Assembly: GCA_963277665.1 (NCBI GenBank)
Contig: OY728136.1
Span: 806,025,123 to 806,089,122, forward strand
DNA from: Viscum album
Taxonomy: Eukaryota; Streptophyta; Magnoliopsida; Santalales; Viscaceae
Length of the DNA: 64,000 nt
Direction: 5' to 3'
The notes beneath the pieces are model-generated. The model was not told where the DNA came from and searched no databases. It saw only the letters and a list, made by a program, of their open reading frames with translations. This document shows, piece after piece, positions 1 to 12,754 of the stretch; within the stretch, counting starts at the first letter, position 1, and each line of letters begins with the position of its first letter. A program made the position numbers and the translations under genes.

Positions 1-114
1 GAGGTTTATTGTTATGTGTTATCGACTAATGAGAGGGGGGCCAGACCGCACAAACACGGAGGAATTCCCCCTCCTCTGTTCTTGAATATTATTTCCTTGC
101 GGATGTACGAGATG

Positions 115-289
115 GCGTGGTGCCGTCGCACCACGCGGGAATTTCAAGGCTATAATCGAGCGGCGCCGTCGCGCCGCGCCACAGAATGTTTATCATGAAC
201 GTGACGCCGTCACGCTGCATCGAAGGGAATCGAAGGCGTCGCGGCCGGAGCGGGGCCGCGGCGGAGGGGCGCGGTGCCGTCGCACCGCG
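115..289 (+). repeat. Array of hairpins with CGTC loop in LTR1
   Basis: Three perfect hairpins share the loop CGTC but have different stems: 115-136 (stem GCGTGGTGC), 160-177 (stem GCGGCGC) and 270-289 (stem CGCGGTGC). A fourth inverted repeat, CGTGAC-gcc-GTCACG, is at 200-214. The stems differ in sequence but stay self-complementary. Degraded counterparts occur at the matching place in the LTRs at 59796-59817 and 63276-63297. By position they lie in the U3 part of the LTR. A regulatory role is inference. Confidence 0.75.
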
Positions 290-495
290 TCGGACGACGA
301 ACACGGCGGCCGGTTCTGGGCCGCGGCGAGACGGGAAGACCGGCGGCTCGCCAGGCCGCCGGTGTCGGAAGCCGGAAGGGGACCGGATTTGCCGGTCCGT
401 AGATGAAGAACCGGCCGGCCAGGTGGGCCGACTGGAAGGGGAAAACCGGGGGAATTTAATTCCCCCGGTCAACTCAAATGCCCCCCCATTTATGA

Positions 496-512
496 GGGGG
501 GGGGGGGGGGGG
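496..512 (+). repeat. Run of 17 G
   Basis: An uninterrupted G homopolymer inside LTR1, flanked by other G-runs and C-runs between 480 and 545. Such runs can form quadruplexes or cause sequencing slippage. Related LTRs have G-runs near 59529-59541 and 59695-59704. Confidence 0.8.
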
Positions 513-718
513 TTTCTTAAAGGGGGGCAGGCGGCCCCCCGGTTTTCCACAAAGCAGGCCCCCACATGGGGGGCCGGTTCTCCAAAAGGCGCGGCTTAAG
601 CCGCGCCGCCAGCTATCAAAAGCGGGGGCCTTGCCCCCCGCACGCTGCACCCGTGTGGCGCCAGGCCGCACCGCCGCCGGCCGGGCCGCGCCGCCGCGTC
701 GGTCCCCCGCCGGCCGGG

Positions 719-768
719 CGGGGTCGGACCCGGGTCGGGTCGACCCGGTTCGGGTCGACCCGGAGGGG
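719..768 (+). repeat. GGGTCGACCC palindrome repeats
   Basis: The self-complementary word CGGGTCGACCCG appears twice in tandem within a GGGTCGG-rich stretch, followed by a C-run at about 811-823. It is part of the GC-rich U3 of LTR1. Confidence 0.7.
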
Positions 769-1429
769 GCCGACCTAGGGGGGGTCGGGCCGGGACGCCC
801 CGGGCCCGGACCCCCCCCCCCCCGTTTTCGAATCGTTTTCGGTCTTTTTGCCATAACTTGAGCGACGGACCTCCGATCGACGAACCGTCAGCGGCATTGT
901 GATCCTTGGATCGATTCAGTCGTTTTGGTATATCACACTCAAAGTTTCTGAATACTTTGAGTTTGGCCGGGTTGGTTCGTTCACGAAACCAATCGGGCCT
1001 TCGGAGCGGAAACGCTCATATCTTGAGCTACGGATGTCCGATTGACATGTCATCAGCTTTGTTGTGTTTCTCTTAGTGAGACGGTTCTTTTGGCATACTC
1101 CGCCCGAGGCTTGGACGCAGGTGGAGTACGTTCGGGTGGGTTTTGCCTAAAAAAACCAACCGGGCCCCTGGGACGAAAAAGCCAATAACTCTCAGACCGG
1201 GCGTCCGATCGACGCGTCGTCTGTTGCGTTGAGTTCCTGTTGGCGATACGGAACTTTTGGATACATCAACTCTGGACTTTGTGACAGTTGATGTATCAGC
1301 CTCTCGGCTCGTGGAGCGGACCCTCCTGAACGGGCTTGCTGTGTGCGGGAACCCTAGTGCTGGCTGCGACTGTTACTGTGACTACTACGACTAATGCTAC
1401 TGTGACTGCGACGACGACAGTACTGAGAT

Positions 1430-1815
1430 CCTGTGTGGATTCGACGACGACTACAGCACTCAGTGATCCTACGTGGATCAGTGCTACAGGTCCTGTGTGG
1501 GCCCGATCCTGTGTGAGTCCGATCCTGTGTGGGTCCTTGCGCTCAGCGGTCCTGTGTGAACCAGCGCCTACAGGTCCTGTGTGGGCCCGATCCTGTGTGG
1601 GTCTTTGCGGGGGTTAGTTATCTATCGATCCTTCGTGGGTCCGACGACTTAGATGGATCAGAGATCATCTTTATCGTCCTTTGAAGAAGTATACCTGTGT
1701 GAGCTGAATCCTGTTACTTTCCTGTGTGGATTGAGTTGTGCTATCCTATGTGGATTTCGTTTTTCTTTCCTGTGTGGAATACGTTACTTTCCTGTGTGGA
1801 CTGAGTTGTACTTGG
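1430..1815 (+). repeat. LTR minisatellite, (A/G)TCCTGTGTGGG units
   Basis: About 14 imperfect units built around CCTGTGTGG, spaced 16 to 35 bases apart. In reverse complement the unit is CCCACACAGGATC, the same word repeated 5 to 6 times in the LTRs at 58700-58930 and 62195-62385. An ACT/ACG-rich trinucleotide tract at 1362-1430 precedes it. Confidence 0.8.
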
Positions 1816-1938
1816 GCTCGAAGGTTGGAGCGTATTGGAATTGATGACTTAGGTATATGTATGGGCATATAGCTAAGCAGTGTCGGTTGTTACTTTGTGT
1901 TTGTATCTTCCTTTGTGGTTATCCTTTGTGGATTTTGT

Positions 1939-2005
1939 GAGACCTTCGGGGGTCTTAGGGTCCCTACTGAGTAGCTTATACTCACCCCTGCACGGGCTAT
2001 GCCCG
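1939..2005 (+). repeat. Conserved three-hairpin block of the Gypsy LTR
   Basis: Three consecutive inverted repeats: GAGACC...GGTCTT (1939-1956), GAGTA-gctta-TACTC (1969-1983) and CGGGC-tat-GCCCG (1993-2005). The same three, in the same order in element orientation, recur in other LTRs of the family (for example 23292-23358 and 58460-58504) with different loop bases. The block lies about 470 bases before the LTR end, so probably in R/U5. It may be a structured RNA segment. Confidence 0.75.
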
Positions 2006-2473
2006 CACTACGTTGTGTTGGTTGCAGACGACGGACAACATTGATCATGGCTAAGGCTTGCAGAACAGGACGGTACCTAGAGGTGGACCTCTGGGCGGGA
2101 CATACTCGGAGTGGACGGCGGGACCCGAGGAGCAGTGGAGCAATCTGTACTCACCCTTCAGGTGGGACTTCCAGTGGACAGCTCGGAGTAGCGGCTTTTA
2201 CTTTACAGTTGTTTTTTTCCCTTTCGAGTTGTACTTTACTTTCAGTTTGGGTTTGTATACTGGCCCATTTACTTTTCCACACTTTCAGTTGTACTCTGTT
2301 TTTACTTAGTGTTTACTTTCCTCTTGCTTACTCTGTGTTGTTTGTTTACTTTACAAAGGCAATGCCTTCCCTTTTTACCGGGATTTACGCCTTGGTGCTA
2401 GTCGCCAGCCCCTGGCCTATGGAAGGCGGGCTTGGGGTAGTCACGGCACGGACCCTGAGGGTGGGTCGTGACA

Positions 2474-3856
2474 TAAATTTACATTAAAATGGAGAATTTT
2501 TATTCAAATAGGCTCCGAGAGTAATATTTCTAAAATCATAATGATATGAATTTCTTTAAACATTTTTATAAATTGATACAAATACCTTTAATAATTAAAT
2601 AAGATTGAAAAAACACATATTTGTGTATTTAAATTACACTGATGACCCAAATGAATGTCAGATAAAAGAGAATTTTTTTTAGAACAATCAATAATATTCA
2701 AGAAGATTTAACAATGTCAGAATTCACATAATATTTTAAGGGTTTACATTTTGGTGAATATGATTTTGGGGGAAAATTTCGTAGGATTCCCACCGAATTA
2801 TCTCAAGTGTCACCTATGAAAATATTAAATCACATGTTAATTTTAATTTGATAATAATAATATTAATTGGAGATAATATCAATGTTTTTATAGATAATAA
2901 TAAGTATTCATACTGATATTTTTTGGAATAGGTTTTGATAGAGAAGTGAAAATTTTATTTGGGTGATCATCGTACAGGATGGATTAATCAGGTTTGAAAA
3001 TTCCATATTGGGTTTCTTAGACTAAGGAAGAATCATACAATGTTTTATCATACACAATAATTGAATTGGTATTGTTTCATTTCTATTGTTTTTTATAATA
3101 TAATTAGACTAGAAGAAATGTTTGGGAAGAGTCATAATCATAGGAATCAGACCATGAAAATTAGAATAATGAAAATTGGGCTTAGTTTTCCATAACAATG
3201 TCCAAGATGTTATTACCTTATTTTGTGTTAGAAAGTGAATAGTTTTATTTCAATTAAATACATTTTTTGAATTTTAAATAATCATAGGTAACATTAGTTG
3301 TTTAAAAAATATTTTATTACCCTATTTTTACTAAGAGAGTGCACATACACTATTGGGATTTTATATATAGTACAACCACGATGATAGGGTATATCCAAAT
3401 CATTGTAATCCAAGGATTTATTTCGGGTGAATTTTATAGTATTGGATTCTTTAAAATATATACCAAGGATGTATCTATTCTTATTGAATAGTGAACCTTG
3501 AAAATTATTGTTCTCTTGTTGATGTGTATTGGAATTTTTTCACTAGGGAATTGATATCTTTAATAGGAGGGGAAGTTTGCTACAATTTATATGGAATTTA
3601 AAAGATCATATTATCACATATTCATCCCTCGCTCCCTTAGTGATACAATCTCACTATATGGGATTTTTGAAAAAGGCCTAAATTTTTTTCACTATACAGA
3701 CATATGATATATATATATATATATATTTAAGAAAAATTAGACCATTTATTAAATTATTCAACCACATTCCTAAGGATCGTAATAGAATAGTTCTGTTGGA
3801 ATTAGGGAATCCCAAAAAAATTTATTAGTGAACCACATCATCATCCTATATGTAAA
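2474..3856. other. Unassigned AT-rich DNA
   Basis: AT-rich sequence between LTR1 and element A with no long frame and no recognised pol motif. It contains a TA dinucleotide run near 3709-3727. It may be an old retroelement into which LTR1 inserted, but nothing identifies it. Confidence 0.6.
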
Positions 3857-6800
3857 TAATGACAAAACCCTTCTTAGATATATAATTCATAATAAATTTC
3901 AATAACGCACAATGAAAGAAAACATAAGAATGGGTGAATTCAGATGCTTAGTAATGCTAAATAATAGATTTATGTAATCATAATATTACAATAATGGTAT
4001 GAGAGCATGATAATAACATTAGAACATCAAAAAATTTTAATCAAAGTTTATAATCCTAAGTCATGGAATAAATATTGAAATTTCATAAAACATGAAACTT
4101 AATTACATCAGAAAACATTATCTATGATAGAAAACATTATGATAATAGATGGAATTGTGGAATACGATTAATAATATAAAATTATTCTATTTTTAGACTT
4201 GAATATAATTTACGGATATCATAGTGGAATTGGTGCACTCCAAAACCGATCATAGTATTAATGGATAACTCCTAATATCATTGTAGTAGACAAGTTTCCT
4301 TATTGAATTGGGTTTACTCCATTCTCCATTAATGTATTTCTCATGAGATAGAAATCACTACAATGTTAAATACTGGGAGCTATAATCACACAAATAACAT
4401 AATGAAAAATATATTACGTGTCCCAAAGTATCATAAATAATTCACCAAGTCATAACCCATGAAAATAAGGGGGTTTATAAATATTTCCACATATCAAAAC
4501 CTATGGAAAAGAGACATGTTTTATAATCATTTCACCATTTCATCATTTCATAATAAGTGGAAAAAGATTTTGGTTACATAATAATTCTTTAATGGTCCAA
4601 CCCATTGATGAAAAACAAGATTCATAATCATATTTTCATCATAATTAAATGATAAAATGTATAATAATTTATTCCTTGGATATAATATATAATAATTTCT
4701 AAGATTCATCAAATAATGACTGTATAGATTGGGGAATATTTTTAAAAATAAATCTCTTGGAATTTTTCTTTAGGATGTTCACTATTCATTAAAAAAAATA
4801 AAAGAAAATATTTTTCGAAATAAATTTAGTTTAAAAATTTATGAACCATATAATGTATTCATTAAAATATTTTGAGTTCATTATAGAGTAAAATTCCTAC
4901 ATTAAGTACATGATAAAACATTGATCCCTTTCATAATTTTGATAAAATCCAAGTGAGCACTGTTTGAAAAAACACATGAGGATTCCATTTAATTTTTTTA
5001 ATTAAATCATGGGTAGTCATTTATTTAATAAATAAATTGGAAAATATTTCCAAATATTTTTTATTCACTTCTTGAAATCATATTATTTTGAGGAAGAACG
5101 TGTTTTCAACTGAAGAGAGAAATAATGAAAATATTTAAAAAATAATTTTTAACTCATTAGAAAAATTTGAGTTGAAGATGAAGGAAAAAAATATAAATTA
5201 TCATGAATTAAAAATACGATAATAATGTTAATTTTTATGTTTAATGTTGTATCATATTGTTTTTTCATTGGACACATAATCATAAAAAATCTTGATAAAC
5301 GATGAGATCATAACATCAAATCTTTAGTGTTTTGGTAACATTGAAATGTGAATTCCCAAGAATTAATATCATTTAGTGAATTCTAAACGTCATTACTATT
5401 AATAAATTAATTATGTTATATTCCATTGAGGCTGTATATAAACTAGGAAAAATGCTATAGGTGTATAAAATAACATATATCTCAAAAATGAAAATTGAGA
5501 CAGTCAAATCCCTTATTATATGTCTTTACTTTTTTAGTACATGTTTGAGCCACTAGTATAGTAAATATATGATTATTATAAATATATTATATAACTATAA
5601 TAATATTTATCTTAAATATTTTATTTACATATGAACTATTATCAACCATTAAATAACAATTCCATGGTTAGGTGGCGGTTTGGGAAATAAATTCATTATT
5701 TTTAGTGAATGTTTAGATTAATTATTTTGGCCCACATAAATTGATCACGGTAACATAATATCATGAATTTTAATAATATAGTACTGATATATATATTCTT
5801 TATGAATTTATTTTTAGTAATCAAGAATAACTAGATATAAGAAACAAAATTCTACATTTAGGGATATGGTTGGTTGAACGTATGCCTCAAGGATGCACCC
5901 TTATTTTCAATGAATTTAAATAAATAAATAATTTATTAAAATAAAATGGTATTATTTATACCATATATAAATTATATAATTATTAAAACCGTCATTAATA
6001 TATTCTATGTAAAGCATGATCGAATCACATTACATTGTAAGGTAGTAGTCCATTGTACACATGAGTGACATTATTGCATTCCCATATAATAGAATGATAA
6101 AAAAGATATATATGATATAACAACATTAGATATATAACTATGTTATATAAACAATACATATACTTTTATAGATCGTCATACTCAATCATGATCGATATTA
6201 ATGGGAAAATTAATGTCATTGGTTCACAAGTAGGTAGTTCACTAAACAAACAAAAGATGATTTAATGACCCATTTAATGAAAGTGGATATGGTTTTAGGT
6301 TAATAAATTATCATAAAAATAATGAAATAATATATATAATATCTTTTTTAATATATAATTATGGTTTAATAATAATTAATGGTGGTGGAGGGAAAAATAA
6401 AATAAAAATTCATGTTGAAGAACATTATTTCTTCTTCACGCAACCTCTTTATGTTTTCAAAAAAACCCATCCTACGATTGATTTATACCAGAAGTATGTA
6501 TTATATTATTAAAAGAGTAATTTTGAGATATTTTTTGTGTATTTATTGATGTAAGAAATTTTTTATCAATGTGTGAATTGGAGAGGATAAGGTGTGGCCT
6601 TTTATATGTTTGGTGAGTGGCCTGATTATAATTTTTTGAAAATAAAAAGGTGTACCGACATTTTTCTTATACCACATGTTTAAAAGTGATGTATTAAAAA
6701 TTAATATAAATATTAGATCGGAAATTGGTTCACATATTATATTTTAAATATGATTTAGGTCAATTTAACCCCTATCATTTTAGTTTAACCCCAGGTAAAC

Positions 6801-7670
6801 ATATTTTTACCTTAACCGTGGTAATTAATTTTTAGGGATTCCATTATAATTTTTTTGTGAAAATATAAGTTTAACATATAATATAATATAAATTATTCTG
6901 ACTCAAAATATTGAATCCATTTTTATAAAATCAATTCAATTATGTGGAAACATTGATTTTTAAATTAGTCCCTCAAATGTGTTGAAAAAGAGGGAATTCA
7001 AAGAGAAAAGGATTAAAAGGTAATAATGTGTTTATATCCAATTATAATATTAAATTTATTGAAATGACCTAAATTCAATTATTATATATATAATTTATAT
7101 AATCATACTTTAAATATAATTTTAATTTTAATTTATGTTGATATATTATTTACCAAAAAGTTATTTTTCAATTAAAATTCTGTATTTTTCATTATTCATC
7201 CAAAATTTAATCATTCTAAAAAATTATCAACGTTTCACCAAAAGATATATCTTTTATTATAATTAAATATTTTAATATTCTTTTAACATATTAATTTTAT
7301 TAAGATTCAAAAATAAATATATATTTTTTACAAAAAGGAGTGTAAAATTATTTTTTTACAAAATTATTTTTTAAAAACATGTAGATACTAACAAAAAATT
7401 AAGTAGTTTTTTTCAATTTAATTTTTATATATATACCACTAGATTAGATAAAATAAACTTATTTATAACTATTTTTAATAGTATTTTTAATTTCAATTTC
7501 ATAACAATCATGTTTAAATAATAATGTTAATTACATATCATAACTTGATAAAAAAACATTGTTGCGAGTAAAAAAGGATATACAAAACAATAATTTAATA
7601 GAAGAAAATAAATTCATAAAAGCTAAAATATATCCATTATAAAACCATTAAAATAAATTTTGGAAACAAA
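3857..7670 (-). mobile_element. 3' LTR of old Gypsy element A
   Basis: Matches 16150-19930 over its whole length, for example 4026-4330 against 16336-16640 and 7498-7557 against 19777-19840. The similarity is low but collinear. The right end abuts a decayed polypurine tract near 7670-7685 and then integrase motifs on the - strand. The start is uncertain by tens of bases: a decayed TGTCACGACCC-like word sits near 3859. Composition is strongly AT with almost no CpG. Confidence 0.7.
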
Positions 7671-7749
7671 ATTCTTCACTCTAACAGAATAAAATGAGAA
7701 TACATTATCCTCGTCGTTACTTTAGTTTACCACATATCTTCTTAAAACT

Positions 7750-7960
7750 ATTAGATTTGTTGCAACACATAGACCTGGTGAATTGCCATGTTTTGTAAAA
7801 CAATATTTGTATACTATAAAATATTCCATATTTAATCTTTCAAAGAAATATCATGATCTTGATGTACAAAAATTGATTTTTTAATATGTGAAGGATCATG
7901 AATATACATCCACAGGAGAGATACAATGAACACATCATGAACATGCAAGAGATTTTGTTG
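7750..7960 (-). pseudogene. Integrase C-terminal remnant, element A
   Basis: On the - strand, around 7885-7950, the translation reads VHDVFIVSLLWMYIHDPSHI. This fits the conserved VHNVFHVSMLRKYIHDPSHI motif of plant Ty3/Gypsy integrase C-termini. Its position next to the 3' LTR is as expected. The rest of the domain is too decayed to read. Confidence 0.75.
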
Positions 7961-8224
7961 ATGTGATATATAATATGATACCTTCTTAATGTGATAAATT
8001 TTTTAAAAGGGATCACTATACATGGTATCTAGTTTTCCATTATATCAGATATCATTTTACCTTCATCCATGGATACATTTTTAGATACACATTTTCACTA
8101 ACCTAAAATTATAGATCATGCAAATGATTATAAGAATAATTTTTATAATGAATCTAAGCTACCTCAATGTGTGTTTGAATTGATATAACAATATCTTTCA
8201 ATTCATATGTTATCCTATATACCA

Positions 8225-8345
8225 ATAGATTTTATTATTGAATGTAATTCCATCATATTATATGTCTTCACTTCATTCCATACAATGCTTTATAATAAGC
8301 CATATGAATTCGTAAATGATAGTCATTTTTGTTTGAAAACATAAA
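8225..8345 (-). pseudogene. Integrase core end remnant, element A
   Basis: The - strand translation gives NDYHLRIHMAYYKALYGMK, corresponding to the NNSYHSSIGMAPYEALYGR block that closes the integrase core in plant Gypsy elements. It is broken by stops on both sides. Confidence 0.75.
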
Positions 8346-9959
8346 AATAGGATGGTTTAGATCCAATAATTGAATAAAATATTGATAAAAATATCTAAAC
8401 ATGACTTTTATGATTTGAATTATACTCTCATACTGACCTAAGTATGCGGAAGTTATTAAATTCTAAAATATAACTTTTTGTCAGTATATTGTTGAATTCA
8501 TCACTACAACAATAAGGAAAATAGTGAGTCCTGATAATAAATAATGGAATTTGTTAATCCATGCATCATTACCACTTAATTAATTAATATAATTGAAATA
8601 TAATTCATGGAGAAATATATATTCCAAATTGTGATGATGTGTTCTGAATTTGTAAGGATGTTGACATTAACCTATATTACGTTATGGTATTTAGACGTTT
8701 TATGTAGTCCAATAGTAAAATACAGAGATTTTTTTTTCTATTTCACATTGGGTATGTTTAATGAATGTTACAAAATAATATAATTTTTAATATTAGCCAT
8801 AACTTGATGAAATACCAATCATAGAGATACAATATTTATAATATCTATCTTAATTCCATCCCACCAGAAATACTATTTCAAATATCTATACGTCTCCATA
8901 CATTCTAGATGACTAATGAATTATATACTATGTTATCTGTATAATTAATACTTCATCAAATTTTTTATGGGTTGAAAATATATATGGTTCATAAACCATT
9001 TCATTCAATATTAATCATTGTTAATTATAGGAACATGTTTAAAATTCATTTTTAGGTCTATATCTTCCCTATGCACAACATTAATCATTACTTTAATTGA
9101 AGGAAGAAAATTCAATTGAGAAAGATAATACTTCTACCCTACAATTCAGATTTCAACATCCATCAAATTAAAATACGTAAATATTATATTTTTTGTGATC
9201 ATCATCATGGATATGCTATCATGCTCCTTTTAACTCATGTAATATGAAAATTGTTCTCTTTACCTGAGTGGTAATGTGTTGGGAAATAATAATATTTTAT
9301 CATATCTGAAAATAATATTTTTTATATATTTAACTGTTTCGGTGAGAACATATATATTAATAGTTTTACATTAGGATATTTATTGAAATATTATCCATAA
9401 ATATAACTAGTCCTTATCATTAATGAAAAAATTACTGAAGCTAAATTCAAATAATGAGTTGTGTAATTTTCTATGAAATAATATTTATCATGAGAAATAA
9501 TCTATAATCATTTAATTATTCATTTAAATAAATATAAATCTCTTTATTTATGTTTGAATAAATCATATAAAACCTTATCATCAACAGGGTATTGTAAGAA
9601 ATAGTGCATAGACTAAAAATCCCATCAGTACCTTGAAATATTTATTATTTCCATATATTTGGAGGAACATGGATCCATTTTTAGTCAATATGGTGTGTAG
9701 AGTAGATATTCATGAGAAACTATCCTCATAAATCATTAATAATCAGAGAAACCATAAAAAATATAGATATTTTTAGCCATTATTTTTTGGGTCCAACATT
9801 AAATATCTTTCTTCATTGATAAATATATTCATATACTATCTCTTGAGATTATATGATCCAAAATTGAATCATTTTTCATCCAAAATGAAGATATAGTAAA
9901 CTTATCCTTTATTTCCTATTTTATTTTTATCTTCACCCTAAACTTTATGTGACCTAAAT

Positions 9960-10340
9960 TATTTTCATTCAATTATTTAATCGATAAACACTAAAAAAAA
10001 CTAATAAACGTAGTCTATAATGACATTATTCATTAAATCCATGAAGATTATGGGGAATTAGAAAGAATGAATGGAATCACTGTATAATTATATTTATATA
10101 GAATGTTTTATTGGGTATATCCTCCTTATTTATATTAAATTTATGGTATTAATATTGAAGGTCAATAATGAAAAATTATTTATCTCCTTATAGTTGATAA
10201 AATCGTACATCAACATGTGGTTGATGAATTATTATATTGATAATGATCTTGTTCATCTCCTGAAAATCAATATAGAGTAACATTAGACCACAATTGTATT
10301 CTATAAATAAAAGTAACATCCCATGGGGAAATAATTTGAT
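9960..10340 (-). pseudogene. Reverse transcriptase remnant, element A
   Basis: On the - strand, 10140-10330 carries decayed forms of the PVLFVKKKDGS, CIDYRELNK and FSKIDLRSGYH blocks. Positions 9975-10060 carry FMDLMNNVIIDYVY and VFID-stop-II, the equivalent of VFIDDIL. One catalytic aspartate of the YxDD-type motif is now a stop. Order and spacing fit Ty3/Gypsy RT. Confidence 0.85.
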
Positions 10341-12748
10341 GAACTAATTTGTTTATAAGGTTTTATAGAATTTTTTTTCTTCAATTCAAACAACTCAATT
10401 AGGTCTATTATAATGGATCGTATAGAAGTTTTTTTAGAACCAGGTATGAGTTAAACATAGATCTCATCATAATATTTTAGTAGAAGTATATAAAACTATT
10501 CAATAATAAAATAAAAATTACCCATATAATTGTCATATCATTTAAGGTGAGTTTCTTCACCACCATATAATATATAATAAGAATTAAAACACATAAAATA
10601 TATGTGATTTTAATAGAAAGTTCATATTTATTGTCACACTGATAGAAGATAATAAGTTACTTTGGAAGATGAAATATTACATCAATTAAATATAAATAGA
10701 TGATGGATTTATTCAGAAAAAGGAAATACATTCCTAAAATAACATCACGTTTAACTAGAGAAATAATGACATGATTTTCACAAAGAACGTTCTTAGAAAA
10801 TTTAACTGCAGAATAATCATGGACATAATATTTGATCAAAATCCAATTTTGGGATTCATAATTTATTATAAATATAAATATTCGGGTGGATTATATAAAC
10901 CCTTAAAAAATTATTAATATATGAATGAATGGATAAATACCTAGACAAATATTACCTTTGATGCTATACAATTGACTATAAATGTACCTTTCACCATAGT
11001 TTTATTTCCCCCTTATCATTAATAGTGATAGCATGATATATTCAATCATCAAATGGATTGATTTCTTTATAAGATTTATTATTCACATTAACATTATAAT
11101 TTGAGGACTAGTTATCATTGAACACATAATAATTACATTTTAAACATTATATAGTGGAAGATACATTCTATAAATCATTCCATCTATTAGAATCGTTATC
11201 TTTCATGATTCAATTATCTTGAGAAACAGCTTCCTGATGAACATAAATTAAATAATTAAAGAATATACGAGTTACTTTAACAAAATTTCATCCACGATTC
11301 TTCTAACACATTGAGAATAAAAGAATTACCATATTCTTCTCTCTATGTTTATTATATTTTCATTTTGATTTTTTTGTTCTATTATTTAAAAAATAGATTT
11401 ATAAATAACATTTTCCTCTATTTATACTTTGAGATGACATCAAAAAAACCCCTACATAGATACCCAATTCTTTTTATGTATAATGCCTTTCAGATAAATT
11501 GTTTTATAAAATTGAATAATCAATCAATCATACATTTAGTCTGCATGATAATAAAATAATTTTACCTCATAACTCCTACAAATTTTCATCATATGTATAA
11601 TTGGATTCATTATCCTTTTGATTTTGCCCAAGTAACTCCTTTATCTTCATATAAAGAAAACATATAAATTACTTATCAAAAAATAATTTAATAAACCCAT
11701 CCCAATCCAATTTATCAATTTCATCATATTTAATTGTATTCTGGATAAGATTTCTTCGTTGATTCACATCACATTCTAAATGGTAGACATCCAAAATGAA
11801 TTTTTCATCTTCTAGACACTGGTGAATTGAAAATATCATTTCATCTATTTTGATAAAATTCTTATAGCCTAGAGGATAAGTTGTTAATTACAGGAAGTTG
11901 GTAGTTTCCTCATGAAGGACTAAATATTATATTGTTCCTTCTTTTACTCATTTAAATTTTTATCATGATTCATGTCTTGAGAATGTTTCATGAGAATAGA
12001 AATGAAATTTTTAATTCCATAAAACATAATGTTCATATTGTCAGGATGAAAAATAATTACATTTTCTATCACTAATAATTTACAATATTCTCCCATTTTT
12101 CATAAATCTAATAAAAATATATATAGTGTGATAATAAATAATCATATTGGAGAACAAAATATTCAATAATTATTACTTATTGAATGCATAGATCACAAAC
12201 CCTATTTTATTTCTATTATCATTTTTCTATCTTATGGAATTCATCTTCAACATCAATTTAAATAATTCATGAATTTTCATAATGTGTTTGTGGATTTTCC
12301 AATCCTATCACCTAGAATTGTCAATCTAGTTGTGAAAAAGGGCTATTGTCATGAAATTGGTCACGATTAGATCATAGTGAATGAACCATTTTCTGATTAA
12401 TAACAACTAGGTACCTCTCTAATAGATCCACATCCAATATTAGTATCCATATCGGTATGTTATTATTTTGAAACAACTAACTCAATCATTTTCAAATATT
12501 ATATGACATTTTCATATAATTTTACACATTACTATAATTATATGTATATATAACATTAGTTATATCACTATAGTTTTGTCATCATAGTTTCTAATGGTAA
12601 AATAATCCTATCCCATTATAAAAACAATAGAAAACTGTGATTTTCATTCATAGATTCTAGATCATATTTAGTGAAAATTATTTAAATTACACAAACATAA
12701 TCCAATGGAATGTAATGGTTTAATACATTTTGAAACATCAAATCTCAA

Positions 12749-12754
12749 AAAATG
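12749..12754 (+). repeat. Target-site duplication AAAATG, left
   Basis: AAAATG directly precedes the Copia LTR and recurs directly after it at 16131-16136. The usual Copia duplication is 5 bp. The sixth base may be chance. Confidence 0.75.

Larger units (their letters stand above)
1..2473 (+). mobile_element. Ty3/Gypsy LTR (LTR1), right-hand part, + strand
   Basis: The end reads ...GGGTCGTGACA at 2473. This is the reverse complement of the TGTCACGACCC that opens the LTRs at 30321 and 57967, so this is the same family in the opposite orientation. The left end lies outside the window; by comparison with the LTR at 57967 roughly 1 kb is missing. No primer binding site follows 2473, so it is either a 3' LTR or a solo LTR. 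Positions 200-840 are strongly GC-rich and CpG-rich, unlike the older copies, which suggests a recent insertion. Short open frames inside are by-products of GC-rich DNA and match no protein I know. It holds hairpins, a G-run, a minisatellite and a three-hairpin block, listed separately. Confidence 0.85.
7671..12754 (-). mobile_element. Internal region of Gypsy element A, decayed
   Basis: About 5.1 kb between the two LTR copies, read on the - strand. Integrase C-terminus, end of integrase core and RT motifs appear in the expected order from low to high coordinate. Stops and frameshifts are everywhere, so no protein can be made. gag, expected at roughly 11.5-12.7 kb, is not recognisable. A Copia solo LTR interrupts the element at its 5' end, just inside the primer binding site remnant at 16136-16146. 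Confidence 0.75.

Noticed and set aside
186..861. Overlapping open frames up to 158 codons in the GC-rich part of LTR1
   Set aside because: They occur on both strands in low-complexity GC-rich sequence with few stop codons, have proline/arginine/glycine-rich translations and no family motif. They are composition artefacts of the LTR.
1999..2487. 162-codon frame at the end of LTR1
   Set aside because: It runs past the LTR boundary into flanking AT-rich DNA and shows no similarity to known proteins. A hydrophobic stretch comes from T-rich LTR sequence.
3709..3727. TA runs (also 18421-18465, 22604-22620) as promoter or matrix-attachment signals
   Set aside because: Simple dinucleotide runs in AT-rich debris without neighbouring gene or other signal.
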